Origin: Treponema sp.
GTDB taxonomy: Bacteria; Spirochaetota; Spirochaetia; Treponematales; Treponemataceae
Assembly: GCA_017963165.1 (NCBI GenBank)
Contig: JAGCTZ010000161.1
Location: 1-64,000 of the forward strand
Length of the DNA: 64,000 nt
Reading direction: 5' to 3'
Shown here: in pieces, positions 35,534 to 44,672 of the stretch
Numbering within the stretch: the stretch's first letter is position 1
How the letters are laid out: every line of letters begins with the position of its first letter
Made by a program: the position numbers and the translations under genes
Notes under the pieces: model-generated
What the model saw: the letters and a program-made list of their open reading frames with translations, nothing else
Told to the model about the DNA's origin: nothing
Databases searched by the model: none

Positions 35534-37034
35534 CAGAAAGCTTCCTTATTTTTTTTATTAATTCATCAATTTTTCTTTGGAGCCTTTCCTGAGCTTTTTG
35601 TTTTTCTTCTTTTGTCGTTGTATTATTGATTGAGATAAAATCAGCAGGAAATATCTGTTTTTGCCATTGTTGCTGGTTTAATGATTTACAAACATATTCA
35701 ATAATATCAAAAGTTCCGGTTTTTGAATTAAGTTTAGTAACTGTAAAGTTAATCTTATTCTTTCCGCTTTTTTCCTGGGCAATTAATTCTTCAAAAGTCT
35801 GTGAATCAATATCAGGTATGTTACCAAGAGAATTTCTACAAAAGCTTTTATCTATGACACGGAAGGTATTTGAAGTAACATCTTTTGCAAGAGAAGCAAA
35901 CCAATCTTCATAAATCTTAAGAGATTGGGAATTAAAACGTGAGTGCGAAATCCGTGTACTGTTATTTGTAAGTCTCGTATCATTAAGCATGTTATTTTTT
36001 TCAAGCTCATTAGGTTGCGTATGTTGAAAACCTTTCTGCGAATGAAGATCAAGACCACAAAAGAAAATTTTTCCTGTTGTAATTGCTTTTGCAAAATAAA
36101 AGGCAGTTCCGCTTACAGTAGGATTTCTGACGGCATCAAAAGATGGCAGCATTGCTTTTTCAATAATAGATGAAGATATAAAAGAACTTGAATCTGTATA
36201 TTTTAAAGGAAGTATAGAATTATTGAGTAAAACTTCTTTTGGAATATAAGCTTCTGCAGGAGCCGCCAAAGGGATGTTTTTATATTTCTTTAAGATTTTC
36301 AAATGTTCTCCTGCCCAATAACCGCCGTCTGTCGTAAGAATAATATCAGGAATAAGAGTATTATTTAGCAAGGCAGTTGTAGCAGAAGAAAGACAGAGTA
36401 AAAAAATTTTTTCTCTATATTGTTTGATAAAGGGAAGACAGGGTTCAAGACTTGGACCCGATGCACAAATTACAACTGGAAAATCTGTTTTCTGAAAATC
36501 TGGTTGAATAATTGATTTTACATAAGCAGCAAAACTGCAGCAATTTGTAAGCCATTTTTTTTCAAAGAATTGTCTCGTTACAAGCAGAGTTTTACAATCT
36601 TCTAAGGTACGGCGATATTCCTGGAAAAAATCTTGAATTAAATCAGAAAAAAGATTTTGTGCCGACTTCCAGATTATTGCAGTTGAACACAAAAGAAATT
36701 CTTCTGAAAAAGTATCAATTAGTAAACGATTTAGATTCTTGCAATCTTTATACCTTATGACAGAATCCCAAATTTTTTCATCGGAAAATGTCACGAAATC
36801 ATCAAAAAATCGAATACAGATAATTTTTGCTTCAGGAAATTTTTCTTTAAGAGGTTTATAACAATAGCTTAAACCTGGTTCAATAAAAAAAATAAGTTTA
36901 GGAACAATAGGGAAGTCCAATCCCTGTACAAAACGTTCGGCCTCTTTTATTGGAGAATAAGTAGAATGAAAGAAGACTTTGTCAGCAGAAAAAGTTGTTG
37001 ATTCATCTTTTGTCTTGCTAAACTCAATATTCAA
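35526..37034 (-). CDS. DUF115 (Maf/MptE-like) protein 1
   Basis: A 502-residue paralogue of the next gene. Core motifs V-V-I-C-A-S-G-P-S-L-E-P-C, L-I-P-D-I-I-L-T-T-D-G-G-Y and F-F-C-G-L-D-L-H-S are in the same order and spacing. The C-terminus is a charged coiled coil (Q-E-R-L-Q-R-K-I-D-E-L-I-K-K). The start is a TTG (37034) preceded by GAGGCGG; no in-frame ATG lies near. It starts three bases after the preceding stop. Confidence 0.8.
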   Translation of the reverse strand: MNIEFSKTKDESTTFSADKVFFHSTYSPIKEAERFVQGLDFPIVPKLIFFIEPGLSYCYKPLKEKFPEAKIICIRFFDDFVTFSDEKIWDSVIRYKDCKNLNRLLIDTFSEEFLLCSTAIIWKSAQNLFSDLIQDFFQEYRRTLEDCKTLLVTRQFFEKKWLTNCCSFAAYVKSIIQPDFQKTDFPVVICASGPSLEPCLPFIKQYREKIFLLCLSSATTALLNNTLIPDIILTTDGGYWAGEHLKILKKYKNIPLAAPAEAYIPKEVLLNNSILPLKYTDSSSFISSSIIEKAMLPSFDAVRNPTVSGTAFYFAKAITTGKIFFCGLDLHSQKGFQHTQPNELEKNNMLNDTRLTNNSTRISHSRFNSQSLKIYEDWFASLAKDVTSNTFRVIDKSFCRNSLGNIPDIDSQTFEELIAQEKSGKNKINFTVTKLNSKTGTFDIIEYVCKSLNQQQWQKQIFPADFISINNTTTKEEKQKAQERLQRKIDELIKKIRKLSDE

Positions 37035-37037
37035 TTA

Positions 37038-37868
37038 TTATTCCGCCTCAAATAAAGGTTCAATGGCAATAAGCTCAGAATGATTTTCAAGAACAAATTC
37101 ACTTTCCAGTCTTAAATGATTTGAAATAACTTCAAAAGGAATTTCCTGTTCAGATTTATAAGTAATTTTAAATGTTCCTTCCTGAATATGGTAAACATTA
37201 CATGGCTCAGGAAAGTTTTTTAATAAATTAAAATAAATCTGCTTAAATATGGCGGACATAAGACGCTTTTTTTCATCAGACTTTGTAAGTGTAAGAACAA
37301 GAGATTCAACAGCTTCAGAATAATCAATCATATAACAATAAGTATCTGGCGAAGCTTCATTTATAGGAGTATTTTCAGTTTTATAAAAGTCATCTTTTAA
37401 GATTCGAAGATCGCCATAGATTTCGTCTGATACAGGAGAATCTGATGTAAATAAAATGATTTTTCCATTATCACTTTTTATAAGATGTAAATTTTTTATT
37501 GAATCTTTAAGTTTTTTCGAGAAGAATTGATAAAAAGGAAGTATATCATTAGTGTCTTCATCAGAGATTCCGTTCCAGAAATCCTGTGTGGATAAAGAAA
37601 GACAGATAGATTCACCATCAAGTCCTGCGGATTTTTCTATACAATAAATACCGTTTTCGCAGCTAAAGATGGCGCAGATTGATAAATTATACTTTTTCAC
37701 AAAATTAAAAAAATCCAATCTGTCCGCATTGCTGGCAATATCCAACGATTTTTTTAGCAATCCTACAGAATTGGATTTTTTTTCGATTTTTATATCCTGA
37801 GCGGCTGGGGCAGGTTGGTCTTTTTCCTTTACCAGTCCGCTTTCGGATACTCTATCTAATAGTCCCAT
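37038..37868 (-). CDS. Unknown protein between the acidic protein and DUF115 genes
   Basis: A 276-residue soluble protein without recognised domains. The first 35 residues are charged and probably disordered; the remainder looks alpha/beta (S-I-C-A-I-F-S-C-E-N-G-I-Y-C-I and G-K-I-I-L-F-T-S-D), somewhat like a GAF or roadblock fold, but I cannot claim either. Its ATG overlaps the stop of the acidic gene by one base, so the two are coupled. Confidence 0.75.
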   Translation of the reverse strand: MGLLDRVSESGLVKEKDQPAPAAQDIKIEKKSNSVGLLKKSLDIASNADRLDFFNFVKKYNLSICAIFSCENGIYCIEKSAGLDGESICLSLSTQDFWNGISDEDTNDILPFYQFFSKKLKDSIKNLHLIKSDNGKIILFTSDSPVSDEIYGDLRILKDDFYKTENTPINEASPDTYCYMIDYSEAVESLVLTLTKSDEKKRLMSAIFKQIYFNLLKNFPEPCNVYHIQEGTFKITYKSEQEIPFEVISNHLRLESEFVLENHSELIAIEPLFEAE

Positions 37869-40603
37869 TAAGAAAGTCCTAACTCAGAAAAGAGCTTTTT
37901 GTATGTTGTAAACTCATCTGATTTTGCAAACTCAACAATCTTTTCTTCCGGCAGATTTTCAAGAAGCTGATCCATGTAAAGCAGAACTGATTTAATATCT
38001 TTTTTAAGTTCAGCATTTTCATCTACTTCTGTGATTTCATCTTTATCTTCTGTTGTAAGATAATCAATATTGCTGTCTGTAAGATTATTGTTATCATCTT
38101 CATGAGAAATAAAGTCATTTTCGATGAAAGGAGCTTCAGGCATTGCAGCAGGTTCTTCTTCGACAACCTCTTCTTCTGAAACGAATGTTTCTTCTTCTGC
38201 AGGAACTTCTGGTTCAATTACAGGTTCTTCTTCTACAACAGGTTCTTCAACTATGGTTTCTTCTACAGGCTGTTCTTCTACAACTGTTTCCTCTTCAGGT
38301 TCTACCATAAAGTCAGAAACATCAGAAATTACAGAATCTGGTTTTTCTTCTTCGAAAAGATTATCAACTGTGGAGAATTCTTCTTCCTGTACGGCTGGTT
38401 CAGCTTCCTGAGCCTGTTCCTGTTCCAGTTCGTGTTCATCAGTTGTGTCCTGAACTGAATCCATGAAATCAGATGATGAAGATTCTACAAATATATCGTC
38501 TTCTTTTGGAATTGAAATTTCTTCAGGTAAATCATCATTAAGGTCTTCTTCGTCAATTTCAATTTCATCAAGATTTGGTTCTGAAAGGTTATCATCATTA
38601 AAGTCGAATGTAAGATCTTCCTGAGAACCGGCATTTTCCTGAATAAAGCCTAAAGATTCTTCCGAAACAGGTTCACCTATAGGTTCATCTTCTGATAAAG
38701 CAAAGTCATCTGTTGCCGGCTCTTCTTCGACTACAGTTTCTTCTTCAACAGCAAAATCTTCTGTTGCTGGAGCTTCTTCTGTAACTTCAAAGTCATCAAC
38801 TGCAACTTCTTCTTCTTCAACAGGTTCTTCAGCAGGAACTTCTTCTTCAACAACAAATTCTTCGGCTGCTGGTTCTTCGGCAGGAACTTCTTCTTCAACA
38901 ACAAATTCTTCTGCTGCTGGTTCTTCGGCTGGTGTTTCTTCAACAAAAGTATCTTCTGCAGCAAAATCATCTGCAGGTGCTTTTTCAGTTATTGTTTCAT
39001 CAGCACTGCTGAAATCTGCAGTATTAAGAATATTAGAAAGCTCATCTGTTGAAAGAGCAATTGTATCATCGCCATCATCACCAGAGAAGAAGCCTGTATC
39101 TTCTTTAGCAGCCTCATCGGTGTTGTCTTCTATAGCAATTTCTTCTGAAATGAAATTACTTGAATCAGCAGCAACTGGGGCAGGGGCAGCTTTAATTTCT
39201 TCAAGATTATTTTTAAGTGTATTAATTTCTTCTTTAAGACTAGAAAGATCTGCAACAATCTGCTGTAAAAGTGATGAATCTGCAGCAGAAACAACTGGAG
39301 CAGCTTCTACCGGTTCAGATTCCTCTATAGTTTCTGCAATAGCTGCAACTGATTCTTCTGCAGCAGGTGTTTTTATTTCATTTACAACTGGTGCAGCATT
39401 CATGTTTCCGTCATCAACAGAAAGATCATAATCAACAATTGCTTCTTTTGTCTTAGCCCCTTCAACATCCTGTGTTACAGGAGTTTCCTCGGCATTTGCA
39501 TCAATACCAAAGTCTGAAAGATCAACTTCTTCGGCTTCAATATCATTTCCAAAGCTTGAAGCATCAACATTTTCTGTTTCTTCTTCTGTAACAGCAGCTT
39601 CTTCCTGGAAATCATCATCCAGTGCATCTTCAGCTTCGAAGTTTTCTTCTGTCTGGATTGTATCAGCAGATGAATCAAAGCTTATATCCATATCAAGAGG
39701 TTTTTCATCAGTAATTGTTTCTTCTTTCTTAGGAGCTTCTTCTGTTACACCGAATTCGCTCATATCAACAAAGTCGTCAAGAGAAACTTCTTCGGAATCT
39801 CCAGATGGTACTGCATCTGCAGCAAAACCGTTATTTCCAGAAGCAACTGATTCATTTGAGAAGCCGTTATCCATGAAGTCATCAAGAGAAATCTCTTCTT
39901 CTTCTTCTTCTTCGCTTTCAGAGCTTTCAATTCCAAAATCTTCAGAAACATCTTCAGTAGCAAAGTCTTCCATAGAGATTTCTTCGCTTTCCGGTTCTGA
40001 TTCTTCTACTGTTTCTTCAACTGGAACATCAGTAGTATCATCTACTGTTTCTTCAACAGTTTCTTCTGCAAAATCACCGAAATCAAAATCATCAAGAGTT
40101 GCGTCTTCAGCAGGTCCTGTAGCCGGTTCTTCAATTGCTACATCCTCAGAAGGAATTTCCTCAGAAGAGGAGGCGAAATCTGCAAGATCAGAATCACTTA
40201 CAGAATTTTCTTCGAGCGAATCAAAGGAAACTTCATCGAGAGGATTATCTTCTACTTCAAAGTTATCGCCAATTTCTGTGCTGAAGTCTACTTCATTAAT
40301 GGAATCATCAGCAGAGGCATCTTCGGCTGGGGCAATTTCAATTCCTTCACCGCTTGTTATGTTCAACAGCTCATCATCAGTAAGAGTAGTGTCATCGGAT
40401 GAAGCATCCAGGTTTACTGAATTATCATCACTGAACATGTCTGAAAAGTCACTGTCACTAATGTTGTCCGTTTCTTCAAAATCCGGCAAATCGAGAGAGT
40501 CTGCGAAATTCAATCCTTCGTCAGTCCCCTCATCCTGATTAGTGTTCTTAACCCAAACTCCGTAACTGTCAAGTTCGTTTGTGTTGTCTGTAGAATCGCT
40601 CAT
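37868..40603 (-). CDS. Giant acidic low-complexity protein
   Basis: A 911-residue protein dominated by Glu, Asp, Ser, Ala and Val. Acidic segments with repeated D-D-F and E-E-S-type motifs (about 1-420) lead to a predicted coiled coil (L-L-Q-Q-I-V-A-D-L-S-S-L-K-E-E-I, about 440-475). More acidic repeats follow, among them two identical 16-residue units around P-A-E-E-P-A-A-E-E-F-V-V-E-E-E-V, and the protein ends in a folded-looking tail (D-I-K-S-V-L-L-Y-M-D-Q-L-L-E-N-L-P). Probably disordered with sticky ends, a scaffold or linker. No signal peptide. GAGAGGAATTAA precedes the ATG. First gene of the operon. Confidence 0.85.
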   Translation of the reverse strand: MSDSTDNTNELDSYGVWVKNTNQDEGTDEGLNFADSLDLPDFEETDNISDSDFSDMFSDDNSVNLDASSDDTTLTDDELLNITSGEGIEIAPAEDASADDSINEVDFSTEIGDNFEVEDNPLDEVSFDSLEENSVSDSDLADFASSSEEIPSEDVAIEEPATGPAEDATLDDFDFGDFAEETVEETVDDTTDVPVEETVEESEPESEEISMEDFATEDVSEDFGIESSESEEEEEEEISLDDFMDNGFSNESVASGNNGFAADAVPSGDSEEVSLDDFVDMSEFGVTEEAPKKEETITDEKPLDMDISFDSSADTIQTEENFEAEDALDDDFQEEAAVTEEETENVDASSFGNDIEAEEVDLSDFGIDANAEETPVTQDVEGAKTKEAIVDYDLSVDDGNMNAAPVVNEIKTPAAEESVAAIAETIEESEPVEAAPVVSAADSSLLQQIVADLSSLKEEINTLKNNLEEIKAAPAPVAADSSNFISEEIAIEDNTDEAAKEDTGFFSGDDGDDTIALSTDELSNILNTADFSSADETITEKAPADDFAAEDTFVEETPAEEPAAEEFVVEEEVPAEEPAAEEFVVEEEVPAEEPVEEEEVAVDDFEVTEEAPATEDFAVEEETVVEEEPATDDFALSEDEPIGEPVSEESLGFIQENAGSQEDLTFDFNDDNLSEPNLDEIEIDEEDLNDDLPEEISIPKEDDIFVESSSSDFMDSVQDTTDEHELEQEQAQEAEPAVQEEEFSTVDNLFEEEKPDSVISDVSDFMVEPEEETVVEEQPVEETIVEEPVVEEEPVIEPEVPAEEETFVSEEEVVEEEPAAMPEAPFIENDFISHEDDNNNLTDSNIDYLTTEDKDEITEVDENAELKKDIKSVLLYMDQLLENLPEEKIVEFAKSDEFTTYKKLFSELGLS
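38823..38918 (-). repeat. 48-bp tandem repeat in the acidic gene
   Basis: Two nearly identical 48-bp units (38823-38870, 38871-38918) plus the start of a third, in frame, each encoding 16 residues. Suggests recent expansion. Confidence 0.8.
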
Positions 40604-40649
40604 TTAATTCCTCTCAATAATAAAGTTTTCTATCTATATTATCGGTACA

Positions 40650-40677
40650 ATTATATAATAAATATAGAACTTTTCAA
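40650..40677 (-). promoter_or_regulatory. Promoter of the acidic-protein/DUF115 operon
   Basis: TTGAAA (40677-40672), 16 bases, TATAAT (40655-40650), about 47 bases before the start codon. Same boxes and spacing as the promoter of the fla operon (47103-47130). Confidence 0.7.
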
Positions 40678-40751
40678 ACTTTATTTTTTATTATTATATC
40701 ACACATTTTTAATTCAGAAAACACAAATATTCGTCCGATAATAAATATATT

Positions 40752-41249
40752 ATGAAACGTGCTAAGTATTTAACCGTTATTTTTGTTGGTACATTAGTCT
40801 ATGTAGTTTTGTCTCTTTGCTTTGGACAGAACAGTTTTAAATGTTATTCTCAAATGGAAGAACAGAAAAGAATTGTCAGTAAGCAGAAGGCAGAAATACA
40901 GAGTATTAATACCGAGCTTTCTCTGGAATTAGCCGCGCTTAAAAATGACAGGGCAGTTATAGCTGCTTATGCACGAAAAATGGATTATGTTACAGATGGC
41001 GAAAAACTGGTAAAGATTACTGGGCTTAAGCCTCATCAGAATACACTTTATGATACTGGTACAGTTATTCGTCATGAAGAACCAGAATTTGTTTCAGAAA
41101 AACTTTGTAAGCTCTGCGGTATTGTAGCCGCTCTTGTTGTTCTTGTTCTTCTATTGATCTTTGATTTTAAAAAAGGTGAAATAAGCTTTTCAAAAGATAA
41201 ATCAGTTCATGTCGCAGGAATACCTGTATATAATGTTCCTCAGGTTTAA
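40752..41249 (+). CDS. FtsB/DivIC-like membrane protein
   Basis: A 165-residue protein: membrane helix (about 8-26), coiled coil (about 33-70: Q-K-R-I-V-S-K-Q-K-A-E-I-Q-S-I-N-T-E-L), then A-A-Y-A-R-K-M-D-Y-V-T-D-G-E-K-L-V-K-I, which resembles the conserved end of FtsB/DivIC septum-formation proteins. Unlike FtsB (about 100 residues) it has a second membrane helix near 123-140 and a short tail. It may take part in division or cell-wall assembly. A -10-like GATAAT (40737-40742) lies nine bases before the ATG. Confidence 0.7.
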   Translation: MKRAKYLTVIFVGTLVYVVLSLCFGQNSFKCYSQMEEQKRIVSKQKAEIQSINTELSLELAALKNDRAVIAAYARKMDYVTDGEKLVKITGLKPHQNTLYDTGTVIRHEEPEFVSEKLCKLCGIVAALVVLVLLLIFDFKKGEISFSKDKSVHVAGIPVYNVPQV

Positions 41250-41279
41250 TTAAACCGAATAAATCAAATTAATTTGTAA

Positions 41280-42161
41280 TTAAGATTTTCTTTTCCAGGT
41301 TACATTGAGGGTTCCGCTTTGTGCAGTTCCGTCAGAAAGAATAAGTGTGGATTTTGTTCCTGTAAGTGTGTTTTCATCATCTAAAGATAATGTCCATTTG
41401 ATAGGGTCAGCATTTACGGCTTCTTTTAATGCAAGATCGCGTGGAATTTCTGTAAAGAAAGAGGCATTTGCTTTTCCGCTTTGAGTGATGACAATATCAT
41501 TGTTAGCCTTGATCTCTACACTGATGTTCATTGAGGCACCATTCTTGAAAATTACAAAGCCGCGGCCACCTCTCATGATGACAATTTTATCGATTGAATC
41601 TTCGCCACCCCAGGTACCGGAAAGTACTTCTGTAGACTGGATCTTTGTAGAAGTTTTTGAGCCGGAAGCTTCTGTCTGTTCTGCAATTGCATCCGATTTT
41701 CCTGCCATAAGGTTTGAAATTGTTTCCTGAAGCGAAGCCTTTGGTTCCATAAGTATTTTATAGAAGGAATCATATTCTTTTGATTCAGAATAGGTTGCTT
41801 TTCTGGAGCTGTCATAAAGATTTATGGAAGAAATCCATTTATTTGAATTTTCTTTTTTAGAAATTACAGCAAAAAGCGAAAGATTTCCGTCTTCAAAACT
41901 GGATGTAGAAGGGACTTGATCCATTTTAATGCCGGTACGTTTATCCTGAACAATATAGCTGTTAATTTCGCAAAGTTGAGAATAGTAAAGGTCGCTTGTC
42001 ATTTTTGACATATTATCATCGACGCCGTCAGCAACAATTCCAAAATAATCTATTGAATATTTCTGTTGTGCAAATGCTTCTGAGCAGCAAAATGTAATTA
42101 AGCAGATTGTAATAAACAGTTTGAGAAAAAAGCCTTGTCCTGTTCTATTGAATCTATTCAA
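41280..42161 (-). CDS. Secreted protein of unknown function
   Basis: A 293-residue protein with a signal peptide (hydrophobic segment about 13-28, cleavage probably after A-F-A near residue 31). The mature part has no recognised domain; the second half is beta-rich with repeated T-x-x-G-T-W and L-S-G-T-W/L-N-V-T-W-type strands, like a lipocalin-sized barrel. TTG 42161 is the start, with GAGGATAGG upstream, nine bases after smpB, so the two are cotranscribed. Confidence 0.72.
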   Translation of the reverse strand: MNRFNRTGQGFFLKLFITICLITFCCSEAFAQQKYSIDYFGIVADGVDDNMSKMTSDLYYSQLCEINSYIVQDKRTGIKMDQVPSTSSFEDGNLSLFAVISKKENSNKWISSINLYDSSRKATYSESKEYDSFYKILMEPKASLQETISNLMAGKSDAIAEQTEASGSKTSTKIQSTEVLSGTWGGEDSIDKIVIMRGGRGFVIFKNGASMNISVEIKANNDIVITQSGKANASFFTEIPRDLALKEAVNADPIKWTLSLDDENTLTGTKSTLILSDGTAQSGTLNVTWKRKS

Positions 42162-42170
42162 ATTGTCTGC

Positions 42171-42635
42171 CTATCCTCGTAACTTAGATGAAAACTCCCT
42201 TTGTAATTCCCGATTGATGTCACGGTTTTTTATAGTTTCGCGTTTGTCATACTGTTTTTTACCTTTACAGATTCCAAGCGTTACTTTTACACGACCGTCC
42301 TTTAAATAAACATCTAAAGGTATCAAAGTGTAACCTTTTTCATCAACTTTTCTTGTAATTCTTTTGATTTCTTCTTTGTGCAGCAAAAGCTTTTTTGGTC
42401 TGTCCGGATTATGATTAAATATAGAAGAAAATGAATATTCTGCAATATGAAAGTTTTTAAGAAATACTTCGCCGTTGACTATTTCTGCAAATCCATCAGG
42501 ATACGAAATACTACCGTTTTTTACCGATTTTACTTCTGTTCCTTCCAGCTGAATTCCGCATTCATAAGAGTCTTCAATAAAATAATCAAATCTTGCCTTT
42601 CTGTTTTCAGAAATAACTTTTCTTCCTTCAGACAT
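42171..42635 (-). CDS. smpB: SsrA-binding protein SmpB
   Basis: A 154-residue partner of tmRNA in rescuing stalled ribosomes. The N-terminal N-R-K-A-R-F-D-Y-F-I-E-D-S-Y-E-C-G-I-Q-L and G-T-E-V-K-S-V-K-N-G motifs and the C-terminal G-K-K-Q-Y-D-K-R-E-T-I-K-N-R-D tail, which enters the mRNA channel, are all present. The tmRNA gene is not in the window. Confidence 0.96.
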   Translation of the reverse strand: MSEGRKVISENRKARFDYFIEDSYECGIQLEGTEVKSVKNGSISYPDGFAEIVNGEVFLKNFHIAEYSFSSIFNHNPDRPKKLLLHKEEIKRITRKVDEKGYTLIPLDVYLKDGRVKVTLGICKGKKQYDKRETIKNRDINRELQREFSSKLRG

Positions 42636-42759
42636 ACAGAATTATTATAAACTATACGAAAAATCAGTTCAAGGGTGGTTTAGGGAAGGTGCCTGTCTCT
42701 ATTGTATCATATTTCAACTTGTGATATTTTATAATTATAAGTTATATGGGTGGAGACGC

Positions 42760-43458
42760 ATGAACAGACAGTTGTTTGAATATTCTTATGAATTAAAAAA
42801 ACAGAAAAAACGAAGAACCCTTTTTTTTATCATCTATTTTATTCTAATTTATTTTATTCTTAATGTTATTTTTGCGTTTCTGTTATTCCCTGTAAAACAA
42901 ACATCTACTTCAATGATTCCCGATTTGCCTGAAAATTCAATTTCTTTTGTAACACCTCTTTATGGTACCCCGGAACGAGGAGATGCAATTCTGCTTAAAA
43001 AGAAGGTTGTCGAAAAGCATAAATTTTATGAAATAATCTGGCATAATATAAGTTTGTTTTTTTCTGCCCAGCAATATGATTCCTATGCACGAAAAGATCG
43101 TCCTGATACAAATTATCAGATAAGACGTATAATCGGAATGCCTGGTGATGAAATTTATATGCTTGATTATGTTCTATATATTAAGCCTGCCGGACAAAAG
43201 CATTATCTTACGGAATTCGAACTTTCCGATAAGACATATAATCTTACCTTCCTGACACCTCCAGCAGAATGGAATGGTTCTGTAGGAGTAAAAGGTTCTT
43301 TTGAACCGATAACACTTGGTCCTGATGAATATTTTGTGCTTGGCGACAATAGAATTTCTGTTTCCGATTCACGTTTGTGGGGACCTGTAACAAAACAGGA
43401 TATAAAAGGGCGGATAATCTTAAAATATTTTCCGTTAAAAACAATTAAGCTTTATTAA
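42760..43458 (+). CDS. lepB: Signal peptidase I family protein with Lys-to-Arg change
   Basis: A 232-residue membrane protease that removes signal peptides outside the inner membrane. One membrane helix spans about residues 20-43. Nucleophile Ser51 is in S-T-S-M-I-P. The dyad region reads Y-Q-I-R-R-I-I-G-M-P-G-D, where E. coli has Y-I-K-R-A-V-G-L-P-G-D: the general-base lysine aligns with Arg122 (codon AGA). The final box G-D-N-R-x-x-x-S-D-S-R-x-W-G is normal. The enzyme may be inactive or use a different base. GGGTGGAGACGC precedes the ATG. It is followed after five bases by hemW. Confidence 0.88.
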   Translation: MNRQLFEYSYELKKQKKRRTLFFIIYFILIYFILNVIFAFLLFPVKQTSTSMIPDLPENSISFVTPLYGTPERGDAILLKKKVVEKHKFYEIIWHNISLFFSAQQYDSYARKDRPDTNYQIRRIIGMPGDEIYMLDYVLYIKPAGQKHYLTEFELSDKTYNLTFLTPPAEWNGSVGVKGSFEPITLGPDEYFVLGDNRISVSDSRLWGPVTKQDIKGRIILKYFPLKTIKLY

Positions 43459-43463
43459 CAATA

Positions 43464-44672
43464 TTGAAAAAACAAGTTTCGTTATACATTCATATTCCCT
43501 ACTGTCTGTCAAAATGCGACTATTGTGATTTTTTTAGTGTGGTAAATGATAATGCCTGCACAGTGAAAAACTGTGGAACATCTGTTCCCAGTATTCCTGT
43601 ACCTCAGCAATATATCGATTCTGTTTGCGAGGAAATAAAATTCAGAATTAAAGAATATGGATGTTGCGAGCTGAAAAGCGTTTATGTCGGTGGTGGCACT
43701 CCAAGTCTTTTAACACCCGTACAAATTAATCAGCTAGGTAACGAAATTGCAAAATTAGATAAATCTGACAATTTTGAATTTACCTTTGAAATAAATCCTG
43801 ATGATGTTACTTTGCAGCTTATTGATTCTCTTGCGGCTGCTGGTGTAAACCGGCTTTCCTGTGGAATCCAATCTTTTTCGCAAAAGGTTTTGGAAAATGT
43901 TAATAGAAGGGCAAATGCAGTTCAGGTAAATAATGCTTTGAAATTACTTTGTTCAAAATGGAAGAAAAAACTTTCTATAGATTTAATCTGCGGGCTTCCT
44001 TTTGAAACAGAAGAAACAATGCTTGAAGGATTAAAGAAGCTTTGCAGCCTTAAGATTCCACATATTTCTTTTTATTCGCTTTGTGTAGAAGAAGAAACTC
44101 CTCTTGGAAATGCAATCATAAATAATAAAATAAAATACGACTATGATTTTAGTGATGACCTTTGGATTAAGGGCAGAGATTTTCTGCTTCAAAACGGTTA
44201 TGAGCAATATGAAATTTCTAATTTTTGTCTGCCAGGATATGAATGCATTCACAATATGACTTACTGGTCTCATGGCGATTACATAGGTGTCGGCTCTGGT
44301 GCAACAGGAACTGTTTACGAAAAAAATGGAAACGGTTTGCGCTGGACAAATATAAAAAACATAAAAAATTATATTAAATTCTGGAAAAGTGGCGATAAAA
44401 CTTTGGAAATACCTCAAGATGTAGAAAAAATTGGACACCAGGTTTCGGAATTTGAGTATTTTATGATGGGATTAAGGACAAAACGAGGGATTTCTACTGC
44501 TGAATACAAATCTATTTTTGGAAATGATATGCCGCCGGAAGCACAGAAAGTTCTGGAAAAATGGTGTTCGCTTGGAAAATGTAAAAGTAGTACAGAACCG
44601 AACGGAAAAAGATATTGTCTAAATTCAGAGGGAATGCTGTTTTTGAATAATCTGCTTGAAGAATTATGTTAG
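43464..44672 (+). CDS. hemW: HemW-type radical SAM protein
   Basis: A 402-residue radical SAM protein resembling coproporphyrinogen III dehydrogenase. The cluster-binding C-L-S-K-C-D-Y-C and the first strand S-L-Y-I-H-I-P-Y are near residues 6-22; V-G-G-G-T-P-S-L-L is the GGxTP motif. HemW proteins are thought to be haem chaperones. Start TTG 43464 with no clear ribosome-binding site, five bases after lepB, so translation is probably coupled. An extra stretch near residues 27-50 (C-T-V-K-N-C-G-T-S-V) is not usual in the family. Its stop overlaps the convergent kinase stop. Confidence 0.88.
   Translation: MKKQVSLYIHIPYCLSKCDYCDFFSVVNDNACTVKNCGTSVPSIPVPQQYIDSVCEEIKFRIKEYGCCELKSVYVGGGTPSLLTPVQINQLGNEIAKLDKSDNFEFTFEINPDDVTLQLIDSLAAAGVNRLSCGIQSFSQKVLENVNRRANAVQVNNALKLLCSKWKKKLSIDLICGLPFETEETMLEGLKKLCSLKIPHISFYSLCVEEETPLGNAIINNKIKYDYDFSDDLWIKGRDFLLQNGYEQYEISNFCLPGYECIHNMTYWSHGDYIGVGSGATGTVYEKNGNGLRWTNIKNIKNYIKFWKSGDKTLEIPQDVEKIGHQVSEFEYFMMGLRTKRGISTAEYKSIFGNDMPPEAQKVLEKWCSLGKCKSSTEPNGKRYCLNSEGMLFLNNLLEELC

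Noticed and set aside
39873..40538. Long plus-strand frame rich in serine opposite the acidic gene
   Set aside because: It is the complement of Glu/Asp/Ser codons (GAA/TTC, GAT/ATC); no start signal and no protein-like pattern.
42700..42760. Strong promoter for lepB at TATAAT 42730-42735
   Set aside because: No -35 box at proper distance; alternatives such as TTGTGA-17-TTATAT are equally weak, so none is listed.
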